A stretch of DNA of 64,000 nt. Source: Polycyclovorans sp964425915. GTDB taxonomy: Bacteria; Pseudomonadota; Gammaproteobacteria; Nevskiales; Nevskiaceae. How positions within the stretch are numbered: the first letter of the stretch is position 1; every line of letters starts with the position of its first letter. A program made the translations under genes and the position numbers. The notes beneath the pieces are model-generated. The model was not told where the DNA came from and searched no databases. It saw nothing but the letters and a program-made list of their open reading frames with translations. The stretch is from the NCBI GenBank assembly GCA_964425915.1, contig CAYROO010000001.1:1-64000 (forward strand), read 5' to 3'. This document shows, piece by piece, positions 8,540-17,433 of the stretch.

Positions 8540-8677
8540 GAAGAGCCGGTGGTGGGGAATATGAGAGGGCGCGCAGTATGCCAGCGCCTCGTGAGCGGGT
8601 CACGCGCCGCCATGACGCTGCTATCATGCCTTCATCGGGGCATAACACCGAATGGGACCGAACTCTAGGGGAGCACT

Positions 8678-9976
8678 ATGGTTTTCCGATCCAAGCTTTT
8701 TGCAGCGCTACTGGGCGCCACCATTGTTTTGCCAGCCTTCGCGCAGGAAGAATCTCAGTCCAGCGCACTCAAGGGCCGCACTTGGTACGTCTCGCCGACC
8801 GCCAGCTACATCCTGGCCGATGAAGACCGCGGCACCGATGACGGCTATGGCGGCACCCTTGCCATCGGCAAAAAGGTGACGCGCGCACTGACCCTGGAGC
8901 TGATGGCCAGCTATGCCACGATGGATCCCGACGCTGGCGCCGGACTGATCGACAATGGCAGCTTCTCGCTGACCGGGGTCGGTGCCGGCATGATGCTGTT
9001 CCCGGTGCAGTCGGTGCCCAATTTGTATGGGCGCCTGAACGTGATGCACGGCGAAGCTGAGGGTCAGCCGGGGCTGATCGCCAACTACGACACCACCCTG
9101 CTGGATGTCGGCCTCGGCTATCTGTTCGAAATCACGCCGAAGATCATCATCCGGGCCGAAGCCCTGTACCGCCAGGACCCGCACAACCGCGAGCTCGCCG
9201 GCATTCAGCCCAAGAACAACGACAAGTTCTATGACGGCGTCTACAACCTGGGTCTGGTCGTGCCGCTGGGTCACAAGCCGCCGCCTGACCCCGAAACCAT
9301 TGACAGCGACGGTGACGGCGTCCCCGATCACCGTGATCAATGTCCGGATTCCGCACCGGGCGCGCAGGTCAACGACACCGGCTGCGAGCTGGACAGCGAC
9401 GCCGACGGCGTCCCCGACGGCCGCGACCAGTGTCCGGACACGCCCGCCGGCCAGCAGGTCAATGCCAGCGGCTGCCCCATCGACTCCGACGGCGATGGCC
9501 TGCCGGACGACATCGACGAATGCCCCAACAGCCCGGCCGGCGCCAAGGTACTGGACAACGGCTGTGCCCTGGCTGGCGACTGCCGCCGCCCGCGTCCGGG
9601 TGAAGAAGTGGATGCCAACGGCTGCGCCGCCAACCAGTCCTTCATCCTGAAGGGCGTGAAGTTCGAGTTCGATTCGGACCGACTCACCGCCGACGCCAAG
9701 GAGATCCTCAACAAGGTGGCCGACACGCTGATCGCCTATCCGGAGATCGACGTCGAAGTGGAGGGTCACACGGACTACCTCGGCACCGATGCCTACAACC
9801 TCGGCTTGTCCGAGCGCCGCGCCATCGTCGTCAAGGAATACCTGATCGGCCGAGGCGTGGAGGCCGACCGGATGACGCCGGTGGGCTATGGCAAGGCGCG
9901 GCCGATCATGGAGAACACCACCGAGGAAGGGCGCGAAGAAAACCGTCGCGTCGAACTGCGGCCAATGGAAATGTAA
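8678..9976 (+). CDS. OmpA-family outer membrane protein with thrombospondin type 3 repeats
   Basis: The product has 432 residues. A signal peptide (cleavage after AFA, residue 22) leads to an eight-strand beta-barrel-like N-terminal half. Then come three calcium-binding thrombospondin type 3-like repeats (DSDGDGVPDHRDQCPD, DSDADGVPDGRDQCPD, DSDGDGLPDDIDECPN) and a C-terminal OmpA/MotB peptidoglycan-binding domain with EGHTDYLGTDAYNLGLSERRA. The role is to anchor the outer membrane to the wall. AGGGGAG lies 5 bp upstream of the start and a strong terminator follows the stop, so it is probably an abundant single-gene transcript. Confidence 0.93.
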   Translation: MVFRSKLFAALLGATIVLPAFAQEESQSSALKGRTWYVSPTASYILADEDRGTDDGYGGTLAIGKKVTRALTLELMASYATMDPDAGAGLIDNGSFSLTGVGAGMMLFPVQSVPNLYGRLNVMHGEAEGQPGLIANYDTTLLDVGLGYLFEITPKIIIRAEALYRQDPHNRELAGIQPKNNDKFYDGVYNLGLVVPLGHKPPPDPETIDSDGDGVPDHRDQCPDSAPGAQVNDTGCELDSDADGVPDGRDQCPDTPAGQQVNASGCPIDSDGDGLPDDIDECPNSPAGAKVLDNGCALAGDCRRPRPGEEVDANGCAANQSFILKGVKFEFDSDRLTADAKEILNKVADTLIAYPEIDVEVEGHTDYLGTDAYNLGLSERRAIVVKEYLIGRGVEADRMTPVGYGKARPIMENTTEEGREENRRVELRPMEM

Positions 9977-9994
9977 GACCGCCTGCGGTCATCC

Positions 9995-10026
9995 AACCCG
10001 CCCGGCATTCCGGGCGGGTTTTTTTT
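9995..10026 (+). terminator. Strong rho-independent terminator after the OmpA-family gene
   Basis: A perfect 11-bp stem (AACCCGCCCGG, 9995-10005, with CCGGGCGGGTT, 10010-10020), a 4-nt loop and a run of eight T (10019-10026) follow the stop at 9976. Confidence 0.93.
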
Positions 10027-10165
10027 GCCCGCGATCCAGCGGTCTGTCCCGGTTTCGCCGGTTTGCCGCCCCGCCGTGGCCCCCTCGTGCTGCGGTCATT
10101 GGCTTTGCGCCCGCATCACCGTAGCGTTCGCCCCCAAGTTCCAGCCCTCCCACAAGGACGATTTC

Positions 10166-11983
10166 ATGCCGGCATACAAGGCCCCGCTGCGCGACACCCG
10201 TTTTCTGCTCAGGGAAGTGTTTGATTTCCCCGGCCACTATGCCGAACTGGAAAACGGCAAGGACGCAGACCCGGAAACGGTGGATGCCATTCTCGAAGAA
10301 TGCGCGCGCTACTGTGAGGAGGTGTTGTCGCCGATCAACCTCAGCGGCGACCAGGAAGGCTGCCATTTCGACAATGGCGTCGTGCGCACGCCCAAGGGCT
10401 TCCGTGAAGCCTACGAGCAGTTCGTAGCCGGCGGCTGGCAGGGCCTGTCACATCCCACCGAGTACGGCGGCCAGGGCCTGCCCATGTCGCTGGGGCTGAT
10501 CAAGTCGGAAATGATGGGGACCGCCAACTGGTCCTTCACCATGTATCCCGGCCTGTCACTGGGCTGCATGAACACCATCATGCAGTACGCCAGCGAGGAC
10601 CTGAAGCAGCGCTACATGCCGCCGCTGACCGAAGGCCGCTGGTCCGGCACCATGTGCCTGACCGAGCCCCAGTGCGGTACCGACCTGGGCCAGATCAAGA
10701 CCCGCGCCGACGACAACGGCGATGGCACCTACGCCCTCCACGGGACCAAGATCTTCATCTCGGCGGGCGAACATGACCTCACCGAAAACATTGTCCACAT
10801 CGTGCTGGCGCGGCTACCCGACGCACCGGGGGGCACGCGCGGCATCTCGCTGTTCATCGTCCCCAAATTCCTGGTCAATGCGGACGGCAGTCTCGGCGAA
10901 CGCAACCCGGTGAACTGCGCCTCGATCGAACACAAGATGGGCATCAAGGCTTCGGCCACCTGCGTCCTCAATTTCGACGGCGCCCGCGCCTGGCTCATCG
11001 GCGAGCCTAACAAGGGCCTGGAAGCCATGTTCACCTTCATGAACACGGCCCGTATTGGCACCGCCGTGCAGGGGGTTGCCCATGCCGAGCTGTCCTACCA
11101 GGGTGCCCTGCCCTACGCGCTGGACCGTCGCTCCATGCGCGCGCTGTCGGGCAAGAAGGAGCCGGACAAGGCCGCCGATGCGCTGATTCACCATGCCGAT
11201 GTGCGCCGCATGCTGCTGACCCAGAAGGCAGTAGCGGAAGGCGGCCGCGCGATGATCTATTTCGCCGCGCAGTACGCCGACCATATGGTCAACGGCATTC
11301 TCGAAGGCAATCAGGAAAAGTACGAGACCTGGGACGACAAGCTCGGCTTCTTCACTCCCATCCTCAAGGGCTTCCTCACCGAGATGGGCCTGGAAGCGGC
11401 CAACCTGGGCATGCAGGTGTTCGGCGGCCATGGCTACATCGCCGAGCATGGCATGGAGCAGATCGCCCGCGACGCGCGCATCGCTACGCTCTATGAAGGC
11501 ACCACCGGCATTCAGGCACTGGACCTGCTGGGCCGCAAGGTGCTGTTGACCACGCGCGGGGCCTGTGTCCGCGAGTTCACCGGCCAGATCGGCCGTTTCG
11601 TGCTGGAACATGTCCGCAACAAAAAGACGCGCCGCTTCTGCACCGAAATCGGCCGCTATGCGGCGGAATGGAACGTGCTGACCCTGCGGCTGATGATGAT
11701 GGCCCGCAAGGACCGCGACGTGGTCTCCAGCGCCAGCCATCACTTCCTGATGTATTCCGGCTACGTGATGATGGGCTACTTCTGGGCCCTGCAGGCCGCC
11801 GTGGCGGCCAAGCGACTGGCCGAGGGCGGCAGCGAGACCCCGGCGTTCTATCAGGCCAAGCTGGACACGGCAGCGTTCTATTTCGACCACCTGCTGCCGC
11901 GTGCCAAGGCGCATGCGGCGTCGATGACCAAGCCCAGCCGCAGCATGACCCAGTTGTCGCCGGAGCACTTTGCGTTCAACTGA
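10166..11983 (+). CDS. Acyl-CoA dehydrogenase with C-terminal extension (DmdC/long FadE-like family)
   Basis: The product has 605 residues, well above the roughly 380 of ordinary acyl-CoA dehydrogenases. The FAD-binding middle region includes GTMCLTEPQCGTDLG and KIFISAGEH, and the catalytic-base region is LYEGTTGIQALDLLGRK. An extra C-terminal helical domain follows. The N-terminus MPAYKAPLRDTRFLL is typical of the large subfamily that includes 3-methylmercaptopropionyl-CoA dehydrogenases (DmdC) but also many enzymes of unknown chain-length preference. The ATG at 10166 with AAGGAC upstream is preferred over an earlier in-frame start. No other beta-oxidation gene is adjacent, so the substrate is not assigned. 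Confidence 0.9.
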   Translation: MPAYKAPLRDTRFLLREVFDFPGHYAELENGKDADPETVDAILEECARYCEEVLSPINLSGDQEGCHFDNGVVRTPKGFREAYEQFVAGGWQGLSHPTEYGGQGLPMSLGLIKSEMMGTANWSFTMYPGLSLGCMNTIMQYASEDLKQRYMPPLTEGRWSGTMCLTEPQCGTDLGQIKTRADDNGDGTYALHGTKIFISAGEHDLTENIVHIVLARLPDAPGGTRGISLFIVPKFLVNADGSLGERNPVNCASIEHKMGIKASATCVLNFDGARAWLIGEPNKGLEAMFTFMNTARIGTAVQGVAHAELSYQGALPYALDRRSMRALSGKKEPDKAADALIHHADVRRMLLTQKAVAEGGRAMIYFAAQYADHMVNGILEGNQEKYETWDDKLGFFTPILKGFLTEMGLEAANLGMQVFGGHGYIAEHGMEQIARDARIATLYEGTTGIQALDLLGRKVLLTTRGACVREFTGQIGRFVLEHVRNKKTRRFCTEIGRYAAEWNVLTLRLMMMARKDRDVVSSASHHFLMYSGYVMMGYFWALQAAVAAKRLAEGGSETPAFYQAKLDTAAFYFDHLLPRAKAHAASMTKPSRSMTQLSPEHFAFN

Positions 11984-11999
11984 GCCGCACGAGGACCGA

Positions 12000-12027
12000 G
12001 GCCGCCGCCCTTGGCCGGGCGGCGGCC
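12000..12027. terminator. Hairpin between the convergent acyl-CoA dehydrogenase and xseA genes
   Basis: An 11-bp perfect stem (GGCCGCCGCCC, 12000-12010, with GGGCGGCGGCC, 12017-12027) sits between the two stops. It is followed on the plus strand by a moderately T-rich tract (TGATTCATTTT). It is likely to end the acyl-CoA dehydrogenase transcript. Confidence 0.6.
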
Positions 12028-12031
12028 TGAT

Positions 12032-13387
12032 TCATTTTGGGGGATCGACAACCGTCACCGTGAAGGCACCCTCAGCGACCTGCACCTGCAGCGGCACCCC
12101 CGATTTGACCTGAACGGGTGTGCGCACCAGCGCGCCATCGGGATCGCGAACCAGGGCGTAGCCACGCCCCAGTACCGCCAGCGGCGAAAGCCCCTGCAGG
12201 GCGCGTTGCGCCTGCGACCAGCGCGCTGCATCGCCCTGCAGCCGTTGCCGGGCGGCGGCCTGCAGGCGCTGGGTCAGGCCCGCCAAGCGCGCCGTGTCGG
12301 TGGTCAACCGACGGCGCGGGTCGGCCAGTCGAAGGCGCGCCTGCCATCCCGCCAGCCGTTGCGCCTCGGCTTCCAGGCGACGCCGCTGTGCGCGCTGCAG
12401 CCCCCCCTGCAATTCGTCGAGGCGCTGGGCCGCGTCCTGCAGTCGGCGGGCGGGCTGTTGTCGCTGCAGCCGACCCTGCAGTTGCGCCAGTCGTTCCGTC
12501 TGATCGCGAACCTGGCGTCGGATCGGCTGCACCAGGCCCTGGACCTGCCGCTGCAACACAGCCTGCCACTGCCGCAGCTCGGGCGTCGCGTGCTCGGCAG
12601 CGGCGGTTGGGGTTGGCGCACGCAGGTCCGCGGAGAAGTCGGCGATGGTGGTATCGGTTTCATGCCCGACACCGGTGACAACGGGCACCGGGCAGGCACG
12701 GATGGCGCGCGCCACAGCCTCCTCATTGAACGCCCACAGATCCTCCAACGAACCGCCCCCGCGCACCAGCAGCACCACATCCACCGGGGCCTGTCGCGGC
12801 AGGTCCTGCAGCGCCGCCACCAGCGCAGGCGCCGCAGCGGCGCCCTGCACCGTCACCGGGTACAGGTACACCGGCGCCAACGGGAAGCGTCGGGCCAGGG
12901 TGGTCAGCACATCCTGCACCGCCGCCCCGGTGGCCGAGGTGATCAGGCCGATGGCCCGCGGCACCTCCGGAATGGGCCGCTTGTGATCGGCATCGAACAG
13001 GCCTTCTTCACCGAGACGCCGCTTCAGCGCTTCGAAGGCCTGCAGTAGCGCACCTTCACCGGCCGCTTCCATGTGCTCGCAGATGAGCTGCAGGTCGCCG
13101 CGCGCGGTGTAGAAGCTCACCTGGGCCCGCACCCGAACCGAATCCCCGTTCTGCGGGAGGGGTCGAACATGCGTATTGGCGCCCCGGAACATGGCAGCCC
13201 GCAACTGCGCTTCGCCATCCTTGAGGGTGAAGTACCAATGCCCGGATGCCGGTCTGGACAGGTTACTGATCTCGCCCTGCACCCAGATCCGAGGGAAGCT
13301 GTCCTCCACCACACCCCGCAGCAAGCGCGCCAACTCGGAAACGGCATAGACCGTTCGCGGTGGCATCACTGAGTCCGGCGCAGGCAT
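12032..13387 (-). CDS. xseA: Exodeoxyribonuclease VII large subunit
   Basis: The product has 451 residues from the ATG at 13387; a second ATG at 13366 is equally possible and neither has a clear ribosome-binding site. The N-terminal OB fold (VYAVSELARLLRGVVEDSFPRIWVQGEISN) binds single-stranded DNA. The catalytic region carries the family motifs ITSATGAAVQDV, LLVRGGGSLEDLWAFNEE and GVGHETDTTIADFSADLRAPTPTAAAE, followed by a long arginine-rich coiled coil. With XseB, which is not in this window, it degrades single-stranded DNA. It diverges from guaB, as in many gammaproteobacteria. Confidence 0.95.
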   Translation of the reverse strand: MPAPDSVMPPRTVYAVSELARLLRGVVEDSFPRIWVQGEISNLSRPASGHWYFTLKDGEAQLRAAMFRGANTHVRPLPQNGDSVRVRAQVSFYTARGDLQLICEHMEAAGEGALLQAFEALKRRLGEEGLFDADHKRPIPEVPRAIGLITSATGAAVQDVLTTLARRFPLAPVYLYPVTVQGAAAAPALVAALQDLPRQAPVDVVLLVRGGGSLEDLWAFNEEAVARAIRACPVPVVTGVGHETDTTIADFSADLRAPTPTAAAEHATPELRQWQAVLQRQVQGLVQPIRRQVRDQTERLAQLQGRLQRQQPARRLQDAAQRLDELQGGLQRAQRRRLEAEAQRLAGWQARLRLADPRRRLTTDTARLAGLTQRLQAAARQRLQGDAARWSQAQRALQGLSPLAVLGRGYALVRDPDGALVRTPVQVKSGVPLQVQVAEGAFTVTVVDPPK

Positions 13388-13398
13388 TTCCGTATAAT
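13369..13398 (+). promoter_or_regulatory. Candidate sigma-70 promoter of guaB
   Basis: A perfect -10 box TATAAT (13393-13398) lies 25 bp before the guaB start. A weak -35 (CTGAGT, 13369-13374) is 18 bp upstream of it. The site overlaps the 5' end of xseA, so the two divergent genes may share this control region. Confidence 0.6.
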
Positions 13399-13423
13399 AG
13401 CTTTTTGCCGGAGCGCGCCCCCC

Positions 13424-14890
13424 ATGACTTCCCGGATCGCACGAGAAGCCCTGACCTTCGACGACGTCCTCCTGCAGCCGGCCTATTCCGACATCCTGCC
13501 GCGGCAGGTCGACACCGGCACGCAGCTGACGCGCCATATCCGCCTCAACATCCCCCTGCTGTCCGCCGCCATGGACACGGTCACCGAGAGTGGCCTCGCC
13601 ATTGCCATGGCCCAGGAAGGGGGCATGGGCATTGTCCACAAGAACCTGCCCCCGGAGGCCCAGGCGCAGGAGGTTCGTGCGGTCAAAAAGCATGAATCCG
13701 GCGTCATCGTCGACCCCATCACGGTCGAGCCCACCATGACCATCGGTGAGGTGCTGCAGCTGACGCGGGCCAACAAGATCAGCGGTGTGCCGGTGGTCGA
13801 CGGCGATGATCTGGTCGGCATTGTCACCGCGCGGGACCTGCGTTTCGAGACCCGCTACTCCGAGCCGGTGTCACGCATCATGACCCCCAAGGCGCGGCTG
13901 GTAACGGTTCAGGAAGGCGCCTCCAAGGAAGAGGTCCTCGGCAAGCTGCATGAGCACCGCATCGAGAAGGTGCTGGTCATCAACGGCGACTACAAGCTGC
14001 GTGGGATGATCACGGTCAAGGACATTCAGAAATCCACCGACCACCCCCTGGCCTGCAAGGACGAACGCGGTCGTCTGCGCGTGGGCGCTGCCGTCGGCAC
14101 GGGTGCCGACACCGACGAGCGAGTCGCGCGGCTGGTGGAGGCTGGCGTTGACGTGGTGGTGGTCGATACCGCGCACGGTCACTCCAAAGGCGTGCTCGAC
14201 CGCGTTCGCGCCATCAAGCAGGCCTACCCCGACCTGCAGGTCATTGGCGGCAACATCGCCACCGGCGAAGCGGCGCTGGCGCTGGCGGATGCCGGTGCCG
14301 ATGCGGTCAAGGTCGGCATCGGACCCGGCTCCATCTGCACCACCCGCATCGTCGCTGGCGTCGGCGTCCCACAGATCAGCGCCGTGATGGCGGTGGCCGA
14401 GGCGCTGCGAGCCCGTGGCATTCCGCTGATCGCCGACGGTGGTGTTCGCTACTCCGGCGATTTCGCCAAGGCGATCGCCGCTGGCGCCTACGCCGTGATG
14501 GTGGGCTCGATGCTGGCCGGCACAGAGGAGGCGCCAGGCGAGGTCGAGCTGTACCAGGGTCGCTCGTACAAGAGCTACCGCGGCATGGGATCGCTCGGTG
14601 CCATGTCGCAGGGCTCCAAGGACCGCTACTTCCAGGACACCACCGCCGAGGTGGAAAAGCTGGTGCCCGAGGGGATCGAGGGGCGCGTGCCGTACAAGGG
14701 GGCGATGGGCGCCATCGTCCACCAGTTGATCGGTGGCCTTCGAGCCTGCATGGGCTACACCGGCTGCGCCACAGTCGACGCGCTGCGCACGGAAACCCAG
14801 TTTGTGAAGATCACGGGTGCCGGCATCCGCGAGTCGCACGTCCACGACGTGACGATCACCAAGGAAGCGCCCAACTACCGGATTGACTGA
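13424..14890 (+). CDS. guaB: Inosine-5'-monophosphate dehydrogenase
   Basis: The product has 488 residues, the normal length. It catalyses the NAD-dependent oxidation of IMP to XMP, the first committed step to GMP. The TIM barrel is interrupted by a CBS-domain pair (about residues 95-205). The catalytic cysteine lies in GPGSICTTRIVAGVG, the flap in SYRGMGSLGAMS, and the C-terminal region includes GGLRACMGYTGC. guaA, the next enzyme of the pathway, follows about 100 bp downstream. Confidence 0.98.
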   Translation: MTSRIAREALTFDDVLLQPAYSDILPRQVDTGTQLTRHIRLNIPLLSAAMDTVTESGLAIAMAQEGGMGIVHKNLPPEAQAQEVRAVKKHESGVIVDPITVEPTMTIGEVLQLTRANKISGVPVVDGDDLVGIVTARDLRFETRYSEPVSRIMTPKARLVTVQEGASKEEVLGKLHEHRIEKVLVINGDYKLRGMITVKDIQKSTDHPLACKDERGRLRVGAAVGTGADTDERVARLVEAGVDVVVVDTAHGHSKGVLDRVRAIKQAYPDLQVIGGNIATGEAALALADAGADAVKVGIGPGSICTTRIVAGVGVPQISAVMAVAEALRARGIPLIADGGVRYSGDFAKAIAAGAYAVMVGSMLAGTEEAPGEVELYQGRSYKSYRGMGSLGAMSQGSKDRYFQDTTAEVEKLVPEGIEGRVPYKGAMGAIVHQLIGGLRACMGYTGCATVDALRTETQFVKITGAGIRESHVHDVTITKEAPNYRID

Positions 14891-14895
14891 AACGC

Positions 14896-14980
14896 CGGGA
14901 ATCGGGAATGGAGAATCGGGCATCGTAAAGGCCACCGACCCTTCGCTTCTGAAGATTCCCGATTGCCGATTCCCGATTCC
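14896..14980. repeat. REP-like inverted repeat between guaB and guaA
   Basis: A left arm of GGGAATCGGGAATGG type (14896-14920) and a right arm with CCCGATTGCCGATTCCCGATTCC (14958-14980, slightly over 20 bases) are nearly complementary over about 20 bp and can form a large hairpin in the guaB-guaA transcript. This GATTCCCGATTCCC motif is a familiar intergenic repeat in Xanthomonadales-like genomes. It may stabilise or attenuate the guaBA message. Confidence 0.8.
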
Positions 14981-14987
14981 TGAACGC

Positions 14988-16586
14988 ATGAACATTCATA
15001 CCGACAAGATCCTCATTCTCGACTTCGGGTCGCAGTACACCCAGCTGATTGCGCGGCGGGTCCGTGAGCTGGGGGTCTACTGCGAATTGCATCCCTGGGA
15101 CATGGCGGACGACGATATCCGCACGTTTGCACCCAAGGGCGTGATTCTTTCGGGCGGGCCGGAGAGCGTGCTGGAAGCTGGGTCACCGCGGGCGGCGGAG
15201 GCCGTCTGGCAGCTCGGCGTACCCGTGTTGGGAATCTGCTACGGCATGCAGACCATGGCGGTCCAGCAGGGGGGCTCGGTGGCGCCCGGCAAGGTCAAGG
15301 AGTTCGGCTACGCCGAAGTCCGCGCCCACGCCCATTCGCCGTTGCTGAACGGGATCGAGGATCGCGTGAACGCCGACGGGCATGGTCTGCTCGACGTGTG
15401 GATGTCGCATGGCGATCATGTCGAACGTCTTCCTCCCGGCTTCGAGCGGATTGCCTCGACCAAGGATGTCCCGCTGGCCGGCATGGCGGACCCCAGCCGG
15501 CACTACTACGCGCTACAGTTCCATCCCGAGGTCACCCACACGCCGCAAGGCGGCCGCATCTACAGTCGCTTCGTCCACGAGATCTGCGGCTGCGGCAATG
15601 CCTGGACTCCGGACAACATCATCGATGACGCGATCGCCCGGGTCCGCCAGCAGGTCGGCGACCGCCACGTCCTGCTCGGCCTGTCGGGTGGCGTCGACTC
15701 GTCGGTGGTCGCAGCCCTGCTGCATCGCGCTATCGGCGACCAACTGACCTGTGTATTCGTTGACCATGGCTTGCTGCGACTGAACGAAGGCGATCAGGTG
15801 ATGGCGGTGTTCGCCCAGAACCTGGGCGTCAAGGTCATTCGCGTGAATGCGGCCGAGCGCTTCATGACCGCACTGGCCGGTGTCGATGACCCCGAAGCCA
15901 AGCGCAAGATCATCGGTCGCCTCTTCATCGAGGTATTCGATGAAGAAGCCGGCAAGCTGCAGGACATCGACTTCCTCGCCCAGGGCACGATCTACCCCGA
16001 CGTCATTGAGTCTGCCGGCGCCGTGCACAAGATGGCGGACGGCAGCGTCCGCAGCGGCAAAGCCCATGTCATCAAGAGCCATCACAACGTCGGCGGACTG
16101 CCGGCGCACATGAAGCTGAAGCTGGTGGAACCGCTGCGCGAGCTGTTCAAGGACGAAGTGCGCAAGATCGGTGTCGAGCTGGGACTGCCGGCCGAGATGG
16201 TCTACCGCCACCCCTTCCCCGGCCCCGGCCTGGGCGTGCGGATCCTCGGTGCGGTGACCCTAGCCGCCGCCGACACCCTGCGTCAGGCCGATGCCATCTT
16301 CATCGAAGAACTGCGCCAAAGCGGCTGGTACGACAAGACCAGCCAGGCCTTCGCCGTTTTCCTGCCCGTCAAGAGCGTCGGTGTCACCGGCGATGGCCGA
16401 CGTCACGAGCCGGTGATCGCCCTGCGCGCGGTGCAGACCATCGACTTCATGACCGCCCAGTGGGCCCACCTGCCCTATGAACTGCTCGACGTCTGCGCCC
16501 GCCGCATCGTCAACGAAGTCCCCGGCATCTCCCGCGTCGTCTACGACATCTCCGGCAAACCACCGGCGACGATTGAGTGGGAGTGA
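14988..16586 (+). CDS. guaA: GMP synthase (glutamine-hydrolysing)
   Basis: The product has 532 residues from the ATG at 14988. An upstream in-frame extension is only translated repeat DNA. The class I glutamine amidotransferase domain has the nucleophile in GICYGMQ and the His/Glu pair in FHPEVTHT. The ATP pyrophosphatase domain has the P-loop LSGGVDSSVVAALLH, and the C-terminal dimerisation domain ends in PPATIEWE. It converts XMP to GMP and forms a functional pair with guaB. Confidence 0.98.
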   Translation: MNIHTDKILILDFGSQYTQLIARRVRELGVYCELHPWDMADDDIRTFAPKGVILSGGPESVLEAGSPRAAEAVWQLGVPVLGICYGMQTMAVQQGGSVAPGKVKEFGYAEVRAHAHSPLLNGIEDRVNADGHGLLDVWMSHGDHVERLPPGFERIASTKDVPLAGMADPSRHYYALQFHPEVTHTPQGGRIYSRFVHEICGCGNAWTPDNIIDDAIARVRQQVGDRHVLLGLSGGVDSSVVAALLHRAIGDQLTCVFVDHGLLRLNEGDQVMAVFAQNLGVKVIRVNAAERFMTALAGVDDPEAKRKIIGRLFIEVFDEEAGKLQDIDFLAQGTIYPDVIESAGAVHKMADGSVRSGKAHVIKSHHNVGGLPAHMKLKLVEPLRELFKDEVRKIGVELGLPAEMVYRHPFPGPGLGVRILGAVTLAAADTLRQADAIFIEELRQSGWYDKTSQAFAVFLPVKSVGVTGDGRRHEPVIALRAVQTIDFMTAQWAHLPYELLDVCARRIVNEVPGISRVVYDISGKPPATIEWE

Positions 16587-16596
16587 GTCCCCGAGC

Positions 16597-16927
16597 AGCG
16601 TGCAGGGCCCCGCGTGCAGCGCGGGATGTTAGCGTCGCGAGGGGACTCCCTAGCGCAATGAGTGACCCCGGCAAATGCAGCCTTACCTAACGCAAAACAC
16701 AGCGTGCAGGGCCCCGCGCAAAGCGCGGGATGCTAGCGTCGCGAGGAAACTCCCTAGTGCACCAACCGACCCAGTCCAGTGCCGCCTTACCTAGCGCACA
16801 ACCCAGCGTGCAGGGCCCCACGCGCAGCGCGGGATGCTAGCGTCGCGAGGGGACTCCCTAGCGCAGTAAGTGACCCAGCCCAATGCAGCCTCACCTAGCG
16901 CACAACACAGCGTGCAGGGCCCCACGC
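16597..16927. repeat. About 104-bp tandem repeat, three full copies and a partial fourth
   Basis: Copies begin at 16597, 16700, 16804 and 16908, each with CAGCGTGCAGGGCCCC. Each full copy also contains a GC-rich hairpin (GCGCGGG arms), the block GCTAGCGTCGCGAGG, and the block ACTCCCTAG, which can pair with the GGGG upstream of it. Copies differ at scattered bases and the last copy is truncated. No open frame runs through the repeats. They fill the guaA-tadA gap (16587-16967), and nothing else is seen there. Confidence 0.93.
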
Positions 16928-16967
16928 AAACCTGACTCGCCCCCGCCCGCTCGCCGACCGACGTTCA

Positions 16968-17432
16968 ATGTCCCACGCTGACGACGACCTTCGCTGGATG
17001 GATCACGCGCTAACGCTGGCGCGCCGCGCCGAGGCTGAGGGCGAAGTCCCGGTAGGTGCGGTGTTGGTCCAGGACCGCGAGATCCTGGGCGAGGGCTGGA
17101 ACCGGCCCATCGGACTGCAGGACCCGTCTGCGCACGCCGAAATGCTGGCGCTGCGGGCGGCCGGGCAACGACTGGGCAACTATCGTCTGCCGGGCACCAC
17201 GCTTTACGTCACCCTGGAGCCTTGCGTGATGTGCGCCGGATTGATCACCCATGCGCGGGTGCAACGCCTGGTGTTTGGCGCCGCCGACCCGAAGGCGGGC
17301 GCGGTGCACTCCTTGTACGACGTCATCGCCGCCCCGCGCCTCAATCACGTGGTGGCCTGGACCGGCGGCGTTCGCGAGCCCGAGTGCGCTGCCCTGCTGC
17401 GCGACTTCTTCCGCGCGCGCCGCGGCCGGTGA
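16968..17432 (+). CDS. tadA: tRNA-specific adenosine deaminase
   Basis: The product has 154 residues. The zinc deaminase motif is complete: H56-A-E58 (SAHAEMLAL) and P-C86-V-M-C89 (EPCVMCAGL). The segment ARVQRLVFGAADPKAGA is typical of TadA rather than of other cytidine or adenosine deaminases. It converts A34 to inosine in tRNA-Arg(ACG). The gene follows the guaA-side tandem repeat and ends 1 bp from the convergent ankyrin gene. Confidence 0.95.
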   Translation: MSHADDDLRWMDHALTLARRAEAEGEVPVGAVLVQDREILGEGWNRPIGLQDPSAHAEMLALRAAGQRLGNYRLPGTTLYVTLEPCVMCAGLITHARVQRLVFGAADPKAGAVHSLYDVIAAPRLNHVVAWTGGVREPECAALLRDFFRARRGR

Positions 17433-17433
17433 A

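Noticed and set aside
8708..9769. Minus-strand frame of 353 codons opposite the OmpA-family gene
   Set aside because: It mirrors the thrombospondin repeats of the plus strand and high GC keeps it open. The plus strand has a signal peptide, domains, ribosome-binding site and terminator.
12118..12678. Plus-strand frames opposite xseA
   Set aside because: They are arginine/alanine-rich shadows of the coiled-coil part of XseA.
16587..16967. CRISPR array
   Set aside because: The units are about 104 bp of continuous repeat with no short repeat-unique spacer pattern and no cas genes.
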